From: DATIRA01 sp964553405
GTDB lineage: Bacteria; Pseudomonadota; Gammaproteobacteria; Steroidobacterales; Steroidobacteraceae
NCBI GenBank assembly: GCA_964553405.1
Contig: CAZKLS010000020.1
Coordinates: forward strand, 1-32,821
Direction: 5' to 3'
Length of the DNA stretch: 32,821 bases
The notes below the pieces were generated by a model. The model made no database searches. It worked only from the letters and a program-made list of their open reading frames with translations, and was not told the DNA's origin. Each line of letters begins with the position of its first letter. Within the stretch, counting starts at the first letter, position 1. Below are positions 15,270 through 25,475 of the stretch, piece by piece. A program made the translations under genes and the position numbers.

Positions 15270-16067
15270 CTATTTCTTCTTCCGGGCCGGCGTCTTCTTG
15301 CCCGCCGGGGCCTTCTTGCGGGCCTCGGCCTGCCGCGCCACGGCGTCCGCGCGCGCCTTGATCGCCTCCGGGTCGCCGAGGTAGCGGCTGGACCTTGGCT
15401 TCAGCCGCGCGTCCAGGTCGTACAGCAGCGGCACGCCGGTGGGTATGTTCAGCCCGACGATCTCCTCGTCGCTGATCCTGTCCAGCATCTTGACCAGCGC
15501 ACGCAGGCTGTTGCCGTGGGCCGCGACCAGCACGTTCCGCCCGGCCAGCAGCTCGGGCGCGATCCTCGCCTCCCAGTAGGGCAGTACCCGGGCGAGCGTG
15601 TCCTTCAGCGACTCGGCCGAGGGCAGGTCGGTCGGCGGCACAGCGGCGTAACGACGGTCGTAGCGGGGGTGGCTGCGGTCCGTCAGCTTCAGCGGTGGCG
15701 GCGGGATGTCGTAGCTGCGCCGCCAGATCTTCACCTGTTCCGCGCCGTGCTTCTCGACGGTCTGCGCCTTGTCGAGGCCCTGCAGCGCGCCATAGTGCCG
15801 CTCGTTCAGGCGCCAGCTGCGCTCGACCGGCAGCCACATCGTGTCCATCTCGTCGAGCACGATCCACAGCGTGCGTATTGCGCGCTTGAGGACCGAGGTG
15901 AAGGCCACGTCGAAGCGCAGGCCCTCGGCCTTCAGCAGCTGGCCCGCCTCGCGGGCCTCGACGAGTCCGAGCTCCGACAGGTCCACGTCTATCCAGCCGG
16001 TGAACAGGTTCTCGAGGTTCCAGGTGCTCTGGCCGTGGCGCAGTAGCAGCAGCTTGCCGGTCTTCAT
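15270..16067 (-). CDS. gpmA: 2,3-bisphosphoglycerate-dependent phosphoglycerate mutase with Lys-rich tail
   Basis: A 265-residue GpmA, which interconverts 3- and 2-phosphoglycerate in glycolysis and gluconeogenesis. The phosphohistidine motif is LLRHGQSTWN (His11), followed by NLFTGWIDVDLSELG, RSWRLNERHYGALQGLDK and the second active-site His in VAAHGNSLRALVKML. The insert with IPPPPL and RRYAAVP is typical of the cofactor-dependent class. Enzymes of this class usually end near residue 230-250; this one carries an added tail after about residue 245 made almost only of Arg, Lys, Ala, Pro and Gly (ARKKAPAGKKTPARKKK), like the basic tails of histone-H1-like bacterial proteins. Convergent with the SDR; a -10-like box lies 35 bp upstream. 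Confidence 0.95.
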   Translation of the reverse strand: MKTGKLLLLRHGQSTWNLENLFTGWIDVDLSELGLVEAREAGQLLKAEGLRFDVAFTSVLKRAIRTLWIVLDEMDTMWLPVERSWRLNERHYGALQGLDKAQTVEKHGAEQVKIWRRSYDIPPPPLKLTDRSHPRYDRRYAAVPPTDLPSAESLKDTLARVLPYWEARIAPELLAGRNVLVAAHGNSLRALVKMLDRISDEEIVGLNIPTGVPLLYDLDARLKPRSSRYLGDPEAIKARADAVARQAEARKKAPAGKKTPARKKK

Positions 16068-16101
16068 GGGATTGCGTGCTTTTAAGTGGCTGACCGGGCT
16101 A

Positions 16102-16107
16102 TTTATA
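16102..16107 (-). promoter_or_regulatory. possible -10 box of gpmA
   Basis: Minus-strand TATAAA, inside the small palindrome GCTAT-AA-ATAGC, lies 34 bp upstream of the gpmA start. The AT-rich patch stands out from its surroundings. The -35 match (TGGCGA, 17 bp away) is weak. Confidence 0.4.
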
Positions 16108-16142
16108 GCAATCGGCCCGAAGCGTCGCCAGACGGGAATCCC

Positions 16143-16183
16143 CTGACGGTGCTGGCGTCAGTGCGAGCTGATTCCCAGCTCGC
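16143..16183 (-). repeat. two tandem inverted repeats at the 3' end of the glycosyltransferase gene
   Basis: GCGAGCTG/CAGCTCGC (16163-16170 and 16176-16183, 5-nt loop) is a perfect 8-bp hairpin inside the last codons of the glycosyltransferase gene. CTGACG/CGTCAG (16143-16148 and 16156-16161, 7-nt loop) follows across the stop codon. No T run follows on the minus strand, so these are not a standard intrinsic terminator; they could protect the 3' end of the mRNA. Confidence 0.45.
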
Positions 16184-16946
16184 AGCGGACGCGGCCGGTG
16201 CGCACGGTCTCCTGCCAGCGGTGCCGGTTGGTTTCGGCCAGCGACCGCGATGCCGGCGGGTGCGCGAGGTGGCAGGCGATCGCAGCGAAGAGCAGCGTCT
16301 GCCGGTTCAGTCCGGCGTTGTCGAGCCGCGCGCAGAGTTCCTTGTCCTCCGAGCCCCAGCCGACGATCGCCTCGTCGAAGCCGTTGACCCGCACCAGGTC
16401 CTCGCGCCAGAAGCCCTGGTTGCAGGACTTCACCGACACCAGCGAGTTGCCGATGCGACGCGAGCGGCGGGCCAGGCGTCGCGACCGCACCAGGTAGCTG
16501 CGGCGCAGCAGGCCGACGCCGCGCGCGGACCAGGCTGGAAACGGCGCAGCGGAGAGCTCGAGCCGCCGGCTCGCCCGCTCGTCGAGCGGGACCCTCACGC
16601 CCTGGCTGTATCGTCCCGGCGTCGCCGCCTCGAGATGATCCGAGATGAACTCCGGGTGCATCACCATGTCGCCGTCGAGCAGCACCAGGTACTCGCAGTC
16701 CGTCCTGCAGATGGCCTCGTTGCGAATCCGGCCGGCGCGGAATCCGTCGTGCTGTTGCCACAGGTGCCGGACCGGGCGGGGCGCCGTCGCCGCGAAGCGC
16801 CCGACCAGCTCGGCCGTGTCCGGTCCCGATCCGTCGTCGGCGATCAGCACTTCGTCCGGCCAGCGCGTCTGCGTTGCGAGACTCTCGAGCACCCGGGCCA
16901 GCGCCCGTGGTCGCTCGTAGGTCGTGACGACGAGGCCGCAGCGCAT
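16158..16946 (-). CDS. family 2 glycosyltransferase with galactosyltransferase-like C-terminal motif
   Basis: A 262-residue GT-A-fold glycosyltransferase. The N-terminus has VVTTYERPRALARVLESL, ADDGS at 36-40 and the metal-binding LLDGDMV (Asp91, Asp93). The C-terminal half carries SCNQGFWREDLVRVNGFDE and GWGSEDKELCARL (about 196-208), the WGxED motif seen in galactosyl/N-acetylgalactosaminyl transferases. No membrane helix is visible. The ATG at 16946 shares its A with the TGA of the glutamate dehydrogenase gene (TGATG), so it is translationally coupled to an enzyme with no known link to glycan synthesis. No other envelope-sugar gene is nearby, and the acceptor is unknown. Confidence 0.85.
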   Translation of the reverse strand: MRCGLVVTTYERPRALARVLESLATQTRWPDEVLIADDGSGPDTAELVGRFAATAPRPVRHLWQQHDGFRAGRIRNEAICRTDCEYLVLLDGDMVMHPEFISDHLEAATPGRYSQGVRVPLDERASRRLELSAAPFPAWSARGVGLLRRSYLVRSRRLARRSRRIGNSLVSVKSCNQGFWREDLVRVNGFDEAIVGWGSEDKELCARLDNAGLNRQTLLFAAIACHLAHPPASRSLAETNRHRWQETVRTGRVRCELGISSH

Positions 16947-19900
16947 CAGGGCTCGGTCAGCGCGAGCCTCCGCACCGTCTGCAGCGCCACCGAGAGCGAG
17001 GCGAAGTCCGCGTCGGTCGGCTGGCTGCGAATGTCGTTCACGACGCCCTGGGCGTGCGCGGCCTCGGCCGCGTGCCGCTGCTGCCAGCGCTGTACTGCCC
17101 GGACCGGGTCCCGCTCCCGGGTCTCCTCCAGGATCCGCTGTGCCAGGCGACGATGCGTCTCGGACAGCGCCTCGCGCAGGCTGCCACGCGCCACCGCCTG
17201 CCAGTGCCCGGTGATCTCCAGCGCCTCGACGTGCTGGCGCAGCCAGTCGAGTCCGAAGGCCTCGCCGACGGCGAAGTAAGCCTGCGCCGCGACGGGTACC
17301 TCGAGCCTGCGCGCCTGGGCGAGCTCGACGATGTCCGGACCGCTCTGCAGCGCGGCACTCGCGGCCACGCGGCGGGCGAGCGCGCCGGCGATGCCCGACT
17401 GCTCGAGTTCGCGGGTCCGGGAGTCGAACGTCTCGCGCTCGATGCCGGTCAGCCAGTCGCCGGCCGAGGCGGTGAGCTCACGGATCCCCGGACGGAACCG
17501 ACCGACCTGGCGCTCGATGCCGAGCTCGTTGCGGTGTCGCTCGATCAGCCAGTACGACACCTGCCGCAGCAGCGCCACGGTGTCCTGGATCATCGAGTAC
17601 TGCGCGGCCGCGGGGATGCGGTTGTCCAGCGCTTCGATCGCGGCCCAGATCTCGCGCACCTCGAAGGCCTCGCGGGCGATCGTGTAGGCACGCGCGACCG
17701 TCGCCGCGTCGGCGCCGGTGTCCTGCTGCGTTCGCGCCACGAACGTCGGTCCCATCCGGTTGACGATGCTGTTGGTGGTCGCGGTCGCGATGATCTCGCG
17801 CTTCAGGCGGTGCTCGCCGAGCAACTCGCCGTAGCGGCGCGTGAGACGGTCGGGGAAGTAGCGATCCAGCTCCTGTCCGAGGTACGGATCTTCCGGTACG
17901 TCCGACTGGATCAGCTGCGCGTTCAGCGCGATCTTCGAGTAGCTGAGCAGCATGCAGAGCTCCGGCCGCGTGAGGCCCTGGCCGGCCCGCTGCCGCTCGT
18001 CGAGGTCCTCGGCGTTCGGCAGGAACTCGAGGTTCCGGTCGAGCGTGCCGGCGAGCTCGAGCTGCCGGATGAAGTGCGCGTGCTCGCCGAGTCGCGTTGC
18101 CGAAGTAGCCTCGAGCAGGCTGATCGCCTGGCTCTGCAGGTAGTTGTCCCGCAGCACCAGCGCGGCGACTTCGTCGGTCATCTCGGCCAGCAGGCGGTTG
18201 CGGGCGCCGCCGGCGAGCCGCCTGCGACGCTGGGCTACCGCCAGCAGGATCTTGATGTTCACCTCGTGGTCGGAGCAGTCCACGCCGCCGGAGTTGTCCA
18301 CGAAGTCCGTGTTCATCCGGCCGCCCTGCAGCGCGAACTCGATCCGCCCGAGCTGCGATACACCGAGGTTGCCGCCCTCGCCGACGACCTTGCAGCGCAG
18401 CTCGCGCGCGTCTATCCGGACCGGGTCGTTGCTGCGGTCGCCGACCTCGGCGTTCGCCTCCCAGGAGGCTTTGACGTAGGTGCCGATGCCGCCGTTCCAC
18501 AGCAGGTCCACCGGTAGCCGGAGGATCGCCCGGATGACCTCGTTGGGCGTCGCCTTCGCGGCTTCCAGGCCCAGCAGCGCCCGGCACTGGGCGTTCAGCG
18601 TCAGTTCCTTCGCCGAGCGCGGCAGGATCGTACCGCCCTTCGAGAGGGCCTTGCGGTCGTAGTCTTCCCAGCTCGAGCGGGGCAGCGCGAACAGCCTCTG
18701 CCGCTCACGGAAGCTGCGCGCCGCATCGGGTTGCGGATCGAGGAAGATGTGCTGGTGGTTGAACGCGGCGACGAGCCGGATGTGGGGTGAGAGCAGCATC
18801 CCGTTGCCGAATACGTCCCCGCTCATGTCGCCGATGCCGGCGACGCTGAACGGCTCGGACTGGGTGTCGAGACCGATCTCGCGGAAGTGCCGCTTGACGC
18901 ATTCCCAGGCGCCGCGCGCGGTGATGCCCATCTTCTTGTGGTCGTAGCCGGCCGAGCCGCCCGACGCGAAGGCATCCCCCAGCCAGAAGTCGTACTCGGC
19001 CGCGAGCGCGTTGGCCGTGTCCGAGAACGTCGCCGTGCCTTTGTCCGCGGCAACGACCAGGTAGGGATCGTCCTCGTCGTAGCGCACGACCTGCTGCGGC
19101 GCCACGACCGCGTCGCCCACCACGTTGTCGGTCACGTCGAGCAGCGCGCGGATGAAGGTCTTGTAACACTCGACGCCCTCGCGCTGCACGTCCTCGCGGC
19201 TGCCGTCCACCGGCAGCTGCTTCGGCACGAAGCCGCCCTTGGCGCCCACCGGGACGATCAGCGTGTTCTTGACGTTCTGCGCCTTCATCAGGCCCAGGAT
19301 CTCGGTACGGAAGTCCTCGCGCCGGTCCGACCAGCGCAGGCCGCCGCGGGCGACCTTGCCCATGCGCAGGTGCACGCCCTCGACCCGCGGCGAGTACACC
19401 CAGATCTCGAACACCGGCCGCGGCTTGGGCAGGTCGGGGATTCTGCGCGGCTCGAGCTTCATCGACAGGTAGGACTTCGGCTGGCCCGCGCCATCCCGCT
19501 GGTAATGGTTGGTGCGCAGCGTCGCGCGGATGACGCCGCGGAACGCACGCAGGATCCGGTCGTCGTCGGGGCTCGTGACCTGCTGCAGCGCATCGTCGAT
19601 CGCGGCCAGGATCTTCTTGATGCCGGCCTTGCGGCGCGAAGCCTTGATCCCCGGATCGAAGCGGGCCTCGAACAGCTGCGAGAGCCGTCCCGCGATCCCG
19701 GCGTGGCGCGCAATGACGGTTTCCATGTAGCGCTGGCTGAACGGCAGGCCGGTCTGCAGCAGGTACCTGCAGACGGCCCGCAGCACCAGCACCTGCCGCC
19801 AGTCGAGGTCGGCGGTGAGCACCAGGCGGTTGAAACCGTCGCTCTCCGCGGCCCCGTTCCACACGGCGAAGAACGCTTTCTCGAAGCGCGCCGAGAGCTG

Positions 19901-21778
19901 CTCCGTGTCGATCGCGATCTGCAGCTCGTGCACGACCTCGAGGTCCTGGATCCACGTCTCGGCCTCGCCGGCCAGCTTGATGCGGTAGGGCCGCTCGTTG
20001 AGCACCCGCAGGCCGAAGTTCTCGAGTCGCGGCAGGATGTCGGACATCGCGACCGGATCGCCGCGCCGGTACAGGCGCAGGTGCGCCGTCTTCTCCACGG
20101 GGTCGCCGGGACGCAGCTCGATGCCGAGCGCCGGCGCTTCCGCGGGCAGCGCGAGCAGTTCGAGGATGTCGGTGATCGAGTCCTTCGCGCTCACGTACTC
20201 CTGGTAAGCGACCGGGAAGGCACTGCCGAAGCGCCGCGTGATCGCCGCGGCCTGGTCCTCCGGCAGGCGCTGGTCGAGTTCCTCGCGCAGCGAGTCCTCC
20301 CAGGTGCGCAGCGCCTCGGTGACCCGCTGCTCGATCTGGTCCACGTTGGCGCTGACCGGGCGGTCCGGATCGGTGCGCACCAGGATCTGCAGCCGGGCGA
20401 GCGTGGACTCGGAAATCTGCACCTGCGACTCGAGCGCGGTGCCGGCCAGTTCCTCGAGCAGGATCTGCTCGATGCGCTCGCGAGCCTGGGTGTTGTAGCG
20501 GTCCCTCGGCACAAACACCAGGCAGCTGTAGAAGCGGCCGTAGGGGTCGCGCCGCGGAAAGAGCCTGACGCGTCGGCGTTCGTAGAGATTGACGATGCCG
20601 CGCGTCGTGCGCACCAGCTCGGCGACGCTGGCCTGGAAGAGTTCGTCCCTCGGGTAGGTCTCCAGCGCGTGCACGAGCGCCTTGCCGTCGTGGCTGACCG
20701 GCGAAACGCCGAAATGCTCGAAGACCTTCTGCACCTTGCGGCGCAGCAGCGGGATCTCGCGCGGGCTCGTGCTGTAGGTGGTCGAAGTGAACAGGCCGAT
20801 GAACCGGCGCTCGCCGACCACGTGTCCGCTCGCGTCGAAGGTCTTGACGCCGACGTAGTCGAGGTACGTGGCGCGGTGCACGGTGGAGATCGAGTTCGCC
20901 TTCGTGACGACCACCGCGACCGCCTCGCGCGCCTTGCGGCGGACCTCGTCCGAGAGCGTGGTGGCCGTGGCCCGGGGCCGGCCGGCGCCGGTGCGCAGCA
21001 GGCCCAGGCCGCTGCGGGGTATCGGGACCACGCGGTCGCGCCGCGGGCCGCGCTCGAGGCGATATTCGCGGTAGCCGAGGAACGTGAAGTGGTTGTCGGC
21101 GAGCCACTCGAGGAAGGCGCTCGCTTCGGCAGACTCCGCGCGCGACACGCCAGGCACGCCGCCGAGCAGGTCGCGCGCCACGTCCAGCGCGCGCGTGCGC
21201 ATCGCAGGCCAGTCCTCGACCGACAGCCGCACGTCCTCGAGCACCCGCAGGATCCGTGCGCGGATCTCCTCGAGCTTGCCGGGATCGGCGGTTCTCTGCA
21301 CCTGGATCTGCTGCCATGACTCGAGTCCGGGCCCGGACGCGCCCCGGTTCGAAACGCGGGTGATCCGCCCGCGCCCGTCCCGCGCGACCCGCAGTACCGG
21401 GTGCACCATCATCTGTATCGGCAGCCCGCACTGGTTGAGCACGATCGCCATCGAGTCGACCAGGAAGGGCATGTCTTCGGTGACCACCTCGACGACCGTG
21501 TGCGGCGAGTTCCATCCGTCGGACTCGAGCGTCGGATTGAAGACCCGCACCAGCGGCGTTCCCGTCCTGCGTCGGCCACCGAAGCGCAGGTGCGCCGCGG
21601 CGGCGGCGGCCAGCGAGGCTGCATCGGACTCGCGCAGGTCGTCCTCGTCCACGCCGTGGTAGTACTCCCGGACGAACCCGGACAGCCCTACCACGGGCCG
21701 GGGACCCGGAAGCTTGCGTGCGGCCGCGGCGATGTCATCGAGTATGTGCTGGCGGGCAGCCGGAATCGTTCCGGTCAT
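16946..21778 (-). CDS. large NAD-specific glutamate dehydrogenase (GDH-180 class)
   Basis: A 1610-residue protein, the usual size for the very large bacterial NAD-glutamate dehydrogenases, which oxidise glutamate to 2-oxoglutarate and ammonium in catabolism. The N-terminal half holds the regulatory ACT-like regions (for example VTEDMPFLVDSMAIVLNQ near residue 100). The catalytic core begins near residue 800 with KVARGGLRWSDRREDFRTE, then IVPVGAKGGFVPKQ with the substrate-binding lysine region; NAD-binding-domain segments with GGSAGYDHKKMGITARGAWE and the NVDLLWNGGIGTYVK-like segment follow. ATG at 21778 has GGGGAAAG upstream. It follows the MarR gene by 46 bp on the same strand, so MarR may control it. 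The frame is intact end to end. Confidence 0.95.
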   Translation of the reverse strand: MTGTIPAARQHILDDIAAAARKLPGPRPVVGLSGFVREYYHGVDEDDLRESDAASLAAAAAAHLRFGGRRRTGTPLVRVFNPTLESDGWNSPHTVVEVVTEDMPFLVDSMAIVLNQCGLPIQMMVHPVLRVARDGRGRITRVSNRGASGPGLESWQQIQVQRTADPGKLEEIRARILRVLEDVRLSVEDWPAMRTRALDVARDLLGGVPGVSRAESAEASAFLEWLADNHFTFLGYREYRLERGPRRDRVVPIPRSGLGLLRTGAGRPRATATTLSDEVRRKAREAVAVVVTKANSISTVHRATYLDYVGVKTFDASGHVVGERRFIGLFTSTTYSTSPREIPLLRRKVQKVFEHFGVSPVSHDGKALVHALETYPRDELFQASVAELVRTTRGIVNLYERRRVRLFPRRDPYGRFYSCLVFVPRDRYNTQARERIEQILLEELAGTALESQVQISESTLARLQILVRTDPDRPVSANVDQIEQRVTEALRTWEDSLREELDQRLPEDQAAAITRRFGSAFPVAYQEYVSAKDSITDILELLALPAEAPALGIELRPGDPVEKTAHLRLYRRGDPVAMSDILPRLENFGLRVLNERPYRIKLAGEAETWIQDLEVVHELQIAIDTEQLSARFEKAFFAVWNGAAESDGFNRLVLTADLDWRQVLVLRAVCRYLLQTGLPFSQRYMETVIARHAGIAGRLSQLFEARFDPGIKASRRKAGIKKILAAIDDALQQVTSPDDDRILRAFRGVIRATLRTNHYQRDGAGQPKSYLSMKLEPRRIPDLPKPRPVFEIWVYSPRVEGVHLRMGKVARGGLRWSDRREDFRTEILGLMKAQNVKNTLIVPVGAKGGFVPKQLPVDGSREDVQREGVECYKTFIRALLDVTDNVVGDAVVAPQQVVRYDEDDPYLVVAADKGTATFSDTANALAAEYDFWLGDAFASGGSAGYDHKKMGITARGAWECVKRHFREIGLDTQSEPFSVAGIGDMSGDVFGNGMLLSPHIRLVAAFNHQHIFLDPQPDAARSFRERQRLFALPRSSWEDYDRKALSKGGTILPRSAKELTLNAQCRALLGLEAAKATPNEVIRAILRLPVDLLWNGGIGTYVKASWEANAEVGDRSNDPVRIDARELRCKVVGEGGNLGVSQLGRIEFALQGGRMNTDFVDNSGGVDCSDHEVNIKILLAVAQRRRRLAGGARNRLLAEMTDEVAALVLRDNYLQSQAISLLEATSATRLGEHAHFIRQLELAGTLDRNLEFLPNAEDLDERQRAGQGLTRPELCMLLSYSKIALNAQLIQSDVPEDPYLGQELDRYFPDRLTRRYGELLGEHRLKREIIATATTNSIVNRMGPTFVARTQQDTGADAATVARAYTIAREAFEVREIWAAIEALDNRIPAAAQYSMIQDTVALLRQVSYWLIERHRNELGIERQVGRFRPGIRELTASAGDWLTGIERETFDSRTRELEQSGIAGALARRVAASAALQSGPDIVELAQARRLEVPVAAQAYFAVGEAFGLDWLRQHVEALEITGHWQAVARGSLREALSETHRRLAQRILEETRERDPVRAVQRWQQRHAAEAAHAQGVVNDIRSQPTDADFASLSVALQTVRRLALTEP

Positions 21779-21824
21779 GGTGGCTTTCCCCGTGGGCTGG
21801 GTTCGGAATTGTGTCGTTCGTCGA

Positions 21825-22328
21825 TTATAGGGAGCGTTTGAGCGGCGCGCGTCGCCGCGGGGCGCCGACGGTGTTCTGCCGCAGACCGCGGGCGCGCAAC
21901 GTCAGCTTGTGCAGCGCAAGATCCAGCGCCTGTCGCTCGTCGGCGCTCATGCCTTCGAGCAGTTCCCGTTCGTAGTCGAGCGCGAGCGGCGCAACCGCGC
22001 GGTAGACCGCGATGCCGCGCCGCGAAAGCCGCAGCACCGAGCGCCGCCGGTCGCTTTTCGATACGTCGCGGCGGATCCTGCCGCTGCCGAGCAGGCGACT
22101 CACCGCCCGGCTGACCGCGACGGCGTCCATCGAGGTGAGTTCGGCGACGTCCCGGGCCGAGAGGCCGGCATGGCGGGCCAGTACGGCAATCACCCGCCAC
22201 TCGGGAATGCTCAGGTCGAAGCGCAGCTGGTAGGTGCTGGCGATCGCAGCGCTGACCTCGTTGCTCAATACCGAGAGCCGGTAGGGAAGGAACCGCTCGA
22301 GGTCGATCTGTCTGCGGCTGTTCGGCAT
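21825..22328 (-). CDS. MarR-family transcriptional regulator
   Basis: A 167-residue MarR-type DNA-binding protein. The winged helix-turn-helix spans LSIPEWRVIAVLARHAG, LSARDVAELTSMDAVAVSRAVSRLLGSG and the wing IRRDVSKSDRRRSVLRLSRRG. Flanking helices (FLPYRLSVLSNEVSAAI and YERELLEGMSADERQALDLALHKL) would dimerise. ATG at 22328 is chosen because it gives the usual N-terminal length; an upstream in-frame start adds a proline-rich stretch. The C-terminal tail is basic (GAPRRRAPLKRSL). It lies 46 bp upstream of the glutamate dehydrogenase gene, its probable target, and a CTTGCAAG palindrome 32 bp before its own start may be its operator. The effector is unknown. Confidence 0.9.
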   Translation of the reverse strand: MPNSRRQIDLERFLPYRLSVLSNEVSAAIASTYQLRFDLSIPEWRVIAVLARHAGLSARDVAELTSMDAVAVSRAVSRLLGSGRIRRDVSKSDRRRSVLRLSRRGIAVYRAVAPLALDYERELLEGMSADERQALDLALHKLTLRARGLRQNTVGAPRRRAPLKRSL

Positions 22329-22360
22329 GGGGTCCCGGGGCAGGGCAGGGGCCGGTAATG

Positions 22361-22368
22361 CTTGCAAG
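22361..22368. promoter_or_regulatory. possible MarR operator, palindrome CTTGCAAG
   Basis: A perfect 8-bp palindrome in a 73-bp gap between zapE and the marR-type gene, 32 bp upstream of the latter's start, in a locally AT-richer patch (TAATGCTTGCAAGTGTAA). MarR proteins bind short palindromes close to their own promoters. Position is suggestive; binding is not shown. Confidence 0.35.
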
Positions 22369-22401
22369 TGTAACGATCGGGCCGGCTGCGGCGCCAGCGA
22401 T

Positions 22402-23514
22402 TCAGGGCCGATGGGCCCGCGCGAGGTACTCGTGGCTCTGCATTTCCTTCAGGCGGCTCAGCGTGCGTGCGAATTCGAAGCCGAGCCGCTCGCCGCGATA
22501 GAGTTGCTCCGCCGGCACGGCGGCCGACAGCACCAGCTTGACGTTCCGGTCGTAGAATTCGTCCACCAGCGCGATGAAGCGCCGCGCCTGGTTGTCGAGG
22601 CTCGCGTCGAAGCACGGCACGCCGGAGACGAACACGGCGTGGTAGTCGCGTGCGATCTCGACGTAGTCCGCCTGGCTGCGGGGACCGTCGCAGATCGAGG
22701 CGAACTCGAACCACACCACGTCTGCCGTGCGCCGCCGCACGGCAATCGCGCGACTCTCGACCTCGAGTTCGCCGCCGACGCTGCCCGTGTCGCCGGCGAT
22801 CGCCTCGAAGCGACGCTGCATTTCCCGCTGCGTGTCCGGTCCGTCCGGTGTCAGGTAGAGCGGCGCCTGCTGCAGTTCGCGCAATCGGTAGTCGACGCCA
22901 CCGTCCACGGACAGCACTTCGCAGTGGTGCTCGATCAGCGCGATGGCGGGCAGGAAGCGCGCCCGCTGCAGGCCGTCCCGGTAGAGCCCGGACGGCGGCA
23001 GGTTCGAAGTGAACACCAGCGTCATGCCGTTCTCCAGCAGGCCCTCGAACAGGCCGCCGAGGATCATCGCGTCGGCGATGTCGCTGACGAACAGCTCGTC
23101 CAGGCACAGCACCTTCGACTCCCCGGACATCTCCCGCGCCACGTGCGCGAGCGGATTCTCGAGATCGCGCAGGCGGCGCAGGCGCGCGTGCACGTCCTTC
23201 ATGAAGCGGTGGAAGTGCTCGCGGCGGGCCGGCACGGGCGAATTCGAGTGGAACAGGTCCATCAGGAAGGTCTTGCCGCGACCGACGCCGCCCCAGAGGT
23301 ACAGGCCCCGCACCAGCTCGGGACTGCCGCCCGAGGTCAGCCGGCGCAGCCGGCCGATCAGTCCCCGATCGGATGCACGCGAGCGCAGCAGGCGACGGCG
23401 GAGGTCTTCGAGGCGTTCCACCGCGTGCTGCTGGGCCGGGTCGGCAGCGTAACCGTGCCGCTCGAGCGACTCCCGGTATGCACGGCCCAGCGGCGCCTCA
23501 TCTGCTGCGTGCAC
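22402..23514 (-). CDS. zapE: ZapE, AFG1-family cell-division ATPase
   Basis: A 370-residue AFG1/ZapE-type P-loop ATPase (Escherichia coli ZapE is 375). Walker A is GGVGRGKTF (Lys81), preceded by GLYLWG; Walker B is KVLCLDELFVSD, with sensor-1 TLVFTSNLPPSGLYRDGLQR. The family marks FHRFMKDVHARLRRL, FEFASICDGPRSQADYVEIA and RRFIALVDEFYDRNVKLVLSA are all present. ZapE associates with the Z ring in late division, and mitochondrial AFG1 acts in respiratory-complex turnover. The start is GTG at 23514, 9 bp after the acetoacetyl-CoA synthetase stop, so the gene is probably the third of an ETF-QO, synthetase, zapE transcript. Confidence 0.93.
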   Translation of the reverse strand: MHAADEAPLGRAYRESLERHGYAADPAQQHAVERLEDLRRRLLRSRASDRGLIGRLRRLTSGGSPELVRGLYLWGGVGRGKTFLMDLFHSNSPVPARREHFHRFMKDVHARLRRLRDLENPLAHVAREMSGESKVLCLDELFVSDIADAMILGGLFEGLLENGMTLVFTSNLPPSGLYRDGLQRARFLPAIALIEHHCEVLSVDGGVDYRLRELQQAPLYLTPDGPDTQREMQRRFEAIAGDTGSVGGELEVESRAIAVRRRTADVVWFEFASICDGPRSQADYVEIARDYHAVFVSGVPCFDASLDNQARRFIALVDEFYDRNVKLVLSAAVPAEQLYRGERLGFEFARTLSRLKEMQSHEYLARAHRP

Positions 23515-23523
23515 GGGTGCGAT

Positions 23524-25470
<1,947 letters not shown>

Positions 25471-25475
25471 CTGCG

